DNA from: Bacillota bacterium
Lineage (GTDB): Bacteria; Bacillota; Proteinivoracia; UBA4975
Direction of reading: 5' to 3'
Length of the DNA stretch: 43,840 bases
NCBI GenBank assembly: GCA_012523545.1
Contig: JAAYIH010000049.1
Span: 1 to 43,840 of the forward strand
Shown here: one piece after another, positions 41,460-43,840 of the stretch
Numbering within the stretch: position 1 is the stretch's first letter
Layout: the number at the start of each line of letters is the position of its first letter
The notes under the pieces: model-generated
The model's database searches: none
What the model was told of the DNA's origin: nothing
Seen by the model: the letters and a program-made list of their open reading frames with translations, nothing else
Position numbers and translations under genes: made by a program

Positions 41460-41534
41460 GCGGAAGTGGCTCAGGGGTAGAGCATCGCCTTGCCAAGGCG
41501 AGGGTCGCGGGTTCAAATCCCGTCTTCCGCTCCA
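41460..41534 (+). tRNA. tRNA-Gly (GCC)
   Basis: 75-base cloverleaf; acceptor GCGGAAG / CTTCCGC, anticodon loop TTGCCAA, discriminator T, encoded CCA. Confidence 0.95.
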
Positions 41535-41543
41535 TCGACCGAT

Positions 41544-41565
41544 AAACGCCGTTGGGCGTTTTTTT
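41544..41565 (+). terminator. Intrinsic terminator after tRNA-Gly(GCC)
   Basis: AAACGCC / GGCGTTT stem with a four-base loop and a T run. Confidence 0.82.
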
Positions 41566-41573
41566 AATAGGGG

Positions 41574-41601
41574 TTGCTCGCGCCGGTTCTTGTGTTATAA
41601 T
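41574..41601 (+). promoter_or_regulatory. Sigma-A promoter of tig
   Basis: TTGCTC and perfect TATAAT, 16 bases apart, about 40 bases before the tig start. Confidence 0.6.
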
Positions 41602-41639
41602 TAACTGGCATTCTGTGCAGCATAAGGAGGTTTTTTGTT

Positions 41640-42935
41640 TTGAAGATAGAATTGACCAACAAAGAAACCAACGTAGTCCAGTTAAAAGTTGAATTGCCCC
41701 CGGAACAGGTTGCCGAGGCAATTGACAGGGCATACCTTAAAATGCGCAAAGACTTCTCTCTTCCCGGTTTCAGAAAGGGCCGGGTTCCCCGCAATATTCT
41801 GGAGAAGCGCTTTGGCATAGAGATTTTTTACGAAGAAGCTGCCAATATCATGCTGCAGACGTCTTATCCCCAGGCGTTGGAAGAAAAAAATATAGAACCG
41901 GTTGCCCGCCCGGAAATAGAAATAGAACAAATGGTGAGCGAAAAGCCCTTCATATACACCGCCACGGTTACTGTCAAGCCGCAGGTAACCCTGGGGGAAT
42001 ATAAGGGTTTGAATATTTCTGTGCAAACAGAAGAAGTCAGCGCTGAGGACGTAGAGGGAGAACTGAAATATTTGCAAAACAGCAGGGCCAGACTCATTGC
42101 CTTGGAAGGGGAAGATGCTGTTGCGGCTGAGCAGGATCAAGTTATCATCGATTTTGTCGGCCGCGTCGACGGAAAGGAATTTAAAGGCGGCTCCGCCACT
42201 AATTTTCCCTTGGTTCTGGGGTCTGGTTCTTTTGTGCCAGGATTTGAGGAACAATTGCTGGGGGCCCGGCCCGGTGACCGCATAACAGTCAAAGTTTCCA
42301 TGCCCGCTGAATATCATAATGAAGAGTTGGCAGGCAAAGAAGTGGAATTTGACGTAACTGTCAACGAGGTTAAACGCAAGGAGTTGCCTGCCCTGGATGA
42401 CGATTTTGCCCGGGAAGTTGGCGATTTTGACACCCTGGAAGAATTAAGGGCCTCCATTCGGGAGAGACTGGAGGACAGGGCCAGGCTCGCTGCAGAGCAG
42501 CAGTTGCGGGAGAAGGTGCTCCAGGCAGTGCGGGACAATATCGTGGTTGACATTCCTGCCGTAATGGTTGACAATGAAGTTGAGGTCATGCTGAGACAGA
42601 TGGAAAGCCGCTTTGCCCGGCAGGGTCTGAAACTGGAAGATTATCTCAGCTACTCCGGCAAGACTCTGGATGACATCAAGGAAGAAATGCGGCCGGAGGC
42701 CGAAAACAACATAAAGACCGAGCTAATGTTGGATACAGTGGCGGAAGTTGAGAATATTAGTGTTGAACCGCAGGAGCTGGATGCCGAACTGGACCGGCTG
42801 GCCCAGGCTTACGGGCAGCCCAAGGACAAAGTGCGCGCGGCCCTGGAAGAGGGCGGCCAGCTGCGCGGCATCGAGCAGGTCATTTTGCACCGCAAAACCA
42901 TCGATTTTCTTGTAGAGGCCAACAAGGCCCAATAA
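41640..42935 (+). CDS. tig: Trigger factor
   Basis: The 431-residue ribosome-bound chaperone has the three expected parts. The N-terminal ribosome-binding domain carries the signature [21 protein letters not shown] (GFRxGxxP). The FKBP-like prolyl isomerase domain (about 160-245) carries [18 protein letters not shown] and [11 protein letters not shown]. The C-terminal chaperone domain is helical. A TTG start follows AAGGAGG. It heads the common order tig-clpP-clpX. Confidence 0.95.
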   Translation: MKIELTNKETNVVQLKVELPPEQVAEAIDRAYLKMRKDFSLPGFRKGRVPRNILEKRFGIEIFYEEAANIMLQTSYPQALEEKNIEPVARPEIEIEQMVSEKPFIYTATVTVKPQVTLGEYKGLNISVQTEEVSAEDVEGELKYLQNSRARLIALEGEDAVAAEQDQVIIDFVGRVDGKEFKGGSATNFPLVLGSGSFVPGFEEQLLGARPGDRITVKVSMPAEYHNEELAGKEVEFDVTVNEVKRKELPALDDDFAREVGDFDTLEELRASIRERLEDRARLAAEQQLREKVLQAVRDNIVVDIPAVMVDNEVEVMLRQMESRFARQGLKLEDYLSYSGKTLDDIKEEMRPEAENNIKTELMLDTVAEVENISVEPQELDAELDRLAQAYGQPKDKVRAALEEGGQLRGIEQVILHRKTIDFLVEANKAQ

Positions 42936-42961
42936 AACAGCCAGAGAAAGGTGTGAGTTTT

Positions 42962-43555
42962 ATGCCGCTTATTCCCATGGTTGTCGAGCAGTCCAACCGC
43001 GGAGAAAGGGCTTATGACATTTTTTCCCGGCTGCTCAAGGACAGGATTATATTCCTGGGCAGTCCCATCGACGACAATGTGGCCAACCTGGTCATTGCCC
43101 AGCTGTTGTTTTTGGAGGCAGAAGACCCCGACAAGGACATTTTTCTCTACATCAACAGCCCCGGGGGCTCTGTCACCGCCGGCATGGCAATCTACGACAC
43201 TATCCAGTACATCCGTCCCGATGTTTCCACCATTTGTGTAGGGCTGGCCGCCAGCATGGGTGCATTTTTGCTGGCTGCCGGAACCAAGGGCAAGCGGTAT
43301 TGCCTGCCCAACAGCGAAGTTATGATTCATCAGCCCTCAGCCGGGGCGCAGGGCCAGGCCACCGACATGCACATCCACGTCGAGCGCCTGCTTAGAATCA
43401 AGCGGCGCCTCAATGAGATCCTGGCCGAGCGCACGGGGCAGCCCCTGGAAGTCATCGAAGCAGATGTGGAGAGGGACAAATTCATGACTGCTGAAGAAGC
43501 TAAAGCATATGGAATTGTCGATGCCATTATGGAGCGGCATCCTTCAGGCAAGTAA
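42962..43555 (+). CDS. clpP: ATP-dependent Clp protease proteolytic subunit
   Basis: The 197-residue serine protease has catalytic Ser98 in GLAASMGAF and His123 in MIHQPSAG, with the family blocks IFLGSPIDD and [18 protein letters not shown]. It forms the tetradecameric protease chamber used by ClpX and ClpC. I use ATG 42962; a GTG at 42953 is in frame. It precedes clpX by 12 bases. Confidence 0.96.
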   Translation: MPLIPMVVEQSNRGERAYDIFSRLLKDRIIFLGSPIDDNVANLVIAQLLFLEAEDPDKDIFLYINSPGGSVTAGMAIYDTIQYIRPDVSTICVGLAASMGAFLLAAGTKGKRYCLPNSEVMIHQPSAGAQGQATDMHIHVERLLRIKRRLNEILAERTGQPLEVIEADVERDKFMTAEEAKAYGIVDAIMERHPSGK

Positions 43556-43567
43556 CGAGGTGAAACT

Positions 43568-43840
43568 ATGAAATACAGTGATGACAGTGGACATCTCAAG
43601 TGTTCATTCTGCGGCAAGCCCCAGGAACAGGTGCGCAAGCTGGTTGCCGGTCCCGGGGTGTACATCTGCGATGAATGCATTGAATTGTGCACTGAAATCA
43701 TAGACGAAGAGTTTAACGATACCGCCGATTTCAACCTGGAAGACATCCCCAAGCCAAAAGAGATTAACGAAGTCCTGGATCAGTATGTCATCGGGCAGGA
43801 ACGGGCCAAGCGTTCGTTGGCCGTGGCCGTATACAATCAT
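43568..43840 (+). CDS. clpX: ATP-dependent Clp protease ATPase subunit ClpX, 5' part
   Basis: The window ends after 91 codons. The visible part has the ClpX zinc-binding domain ([20 protein letters not shown] and [10 protein letters not shown], four Cys) and the start of the AAA+ domain ([27 protein letters not shown]). The Walker motifs lie beyond the window. The ATG follows ACGAGGTG. Confidence 0.95.
   Translation, partial: MKYSDDSGHLKCSFCGKPQEQVRKLVAGPGVYICDECIELCTEIIDEEFNDTADFNLEDIPKPKEINEVLDQYVIGQERAKRSLAVAVYNH

Overview
The window (about 58% GC by eye) reads as chromosome from an endospore-forming, Gram-positive Clostridia-type Firmicute of the Moorella/Desulfotomaculum/Peptococcaceae kind. 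The evidence is a gerA-type germinant receptor operon, gerM, two CotF-like coat proteins, rubredoxin, FeoAB, PTS proteins, a PyrR-type leader, many TTG/GTG starts with strong AGGAGG sites, and the gene orders murI-gerM-rph-XTPase-phosphodiesterase and tig-clpP-clpX. Species assignment from sequence alone is inference.

Layout. 1-5.6 kb: end of a LysM protein, a heterodimeric ABC exporter pair and an ATP-grasp ligase. 5.6-7.6 kb: feoA-feoB. 7.7-11.7 kb: a sugar operon (GH4 phospho-glycosidase, ChbG/YdjC deacetylase, PTS EIICBA). 11.8-14.6 kb: a TyrR-like sigma54 activator followed by methionine gamma-lyase, with a sigma54 promoter and matching 18-bp operators. 14.7-16.2 kb: uracil permease with a PyrR attenuator (minus strand). 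16.3-20.1 kb: gerA-gerC-gerB. 20.1-25.1 kb: FAD oxidoreductase, tRNA-Ala, an unknown membrane protein, a Nudix hydrolase, an L,D-transpeptidase and an orphan solute-binding lipoprotein. 25.1-27.7 kb: cysteine desulfurase, thiI and rubredoxin (tRNA thiolation). 27.7-28.2 kb: two small spore-coat genes. 28.3-33.9 kb: a GNAT-like protein, plsY, pepV, a pyruvate-kinase-C-like protein, a soluble MCP-like protein with a Rossmann-like head, queG and a Gln-rich protein. 34-36.5 kb: marR, a MATE pump and a UPF0316 protein. 36.6-40.6 kb: the murI-gerM-rph cluster. 40.6-41.5 kb: seven tRNA genes. 41.6 kb to the end: tig, clpP and the 5' part of clpX.

Three observations stand out. (1) queG (epoxyqueuosine reductase) is only readable through a -1 shift located exactly on a canonical slippery heptamer, G GGA AAC, followed by TGA. 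The A-site codon AAC is read by tRNA-Asn, itself a queuosine-modified tRNA, so a self-sensing circuit is conceivable; a one-base sequencing deletion is the main alternative. (2) One tRNA in the cluster has a complete tRNA-Gln body (U1-A72, G73, Gln-type D arm) but a UUU (Lys) anticodon, and sits directly before the normal tRNA-Lys(UUU). (3) The TyrR-like activator has three TGGAAA-N6-TTTCCA sites, two placed as enhancers upstream of a sigma54 promoter for methionine gamma-lyase, so most of a regulatory circuit can be read from the DNA. Two palindromic REP/MITE-like elements flank the ATP-grasp/feo region.
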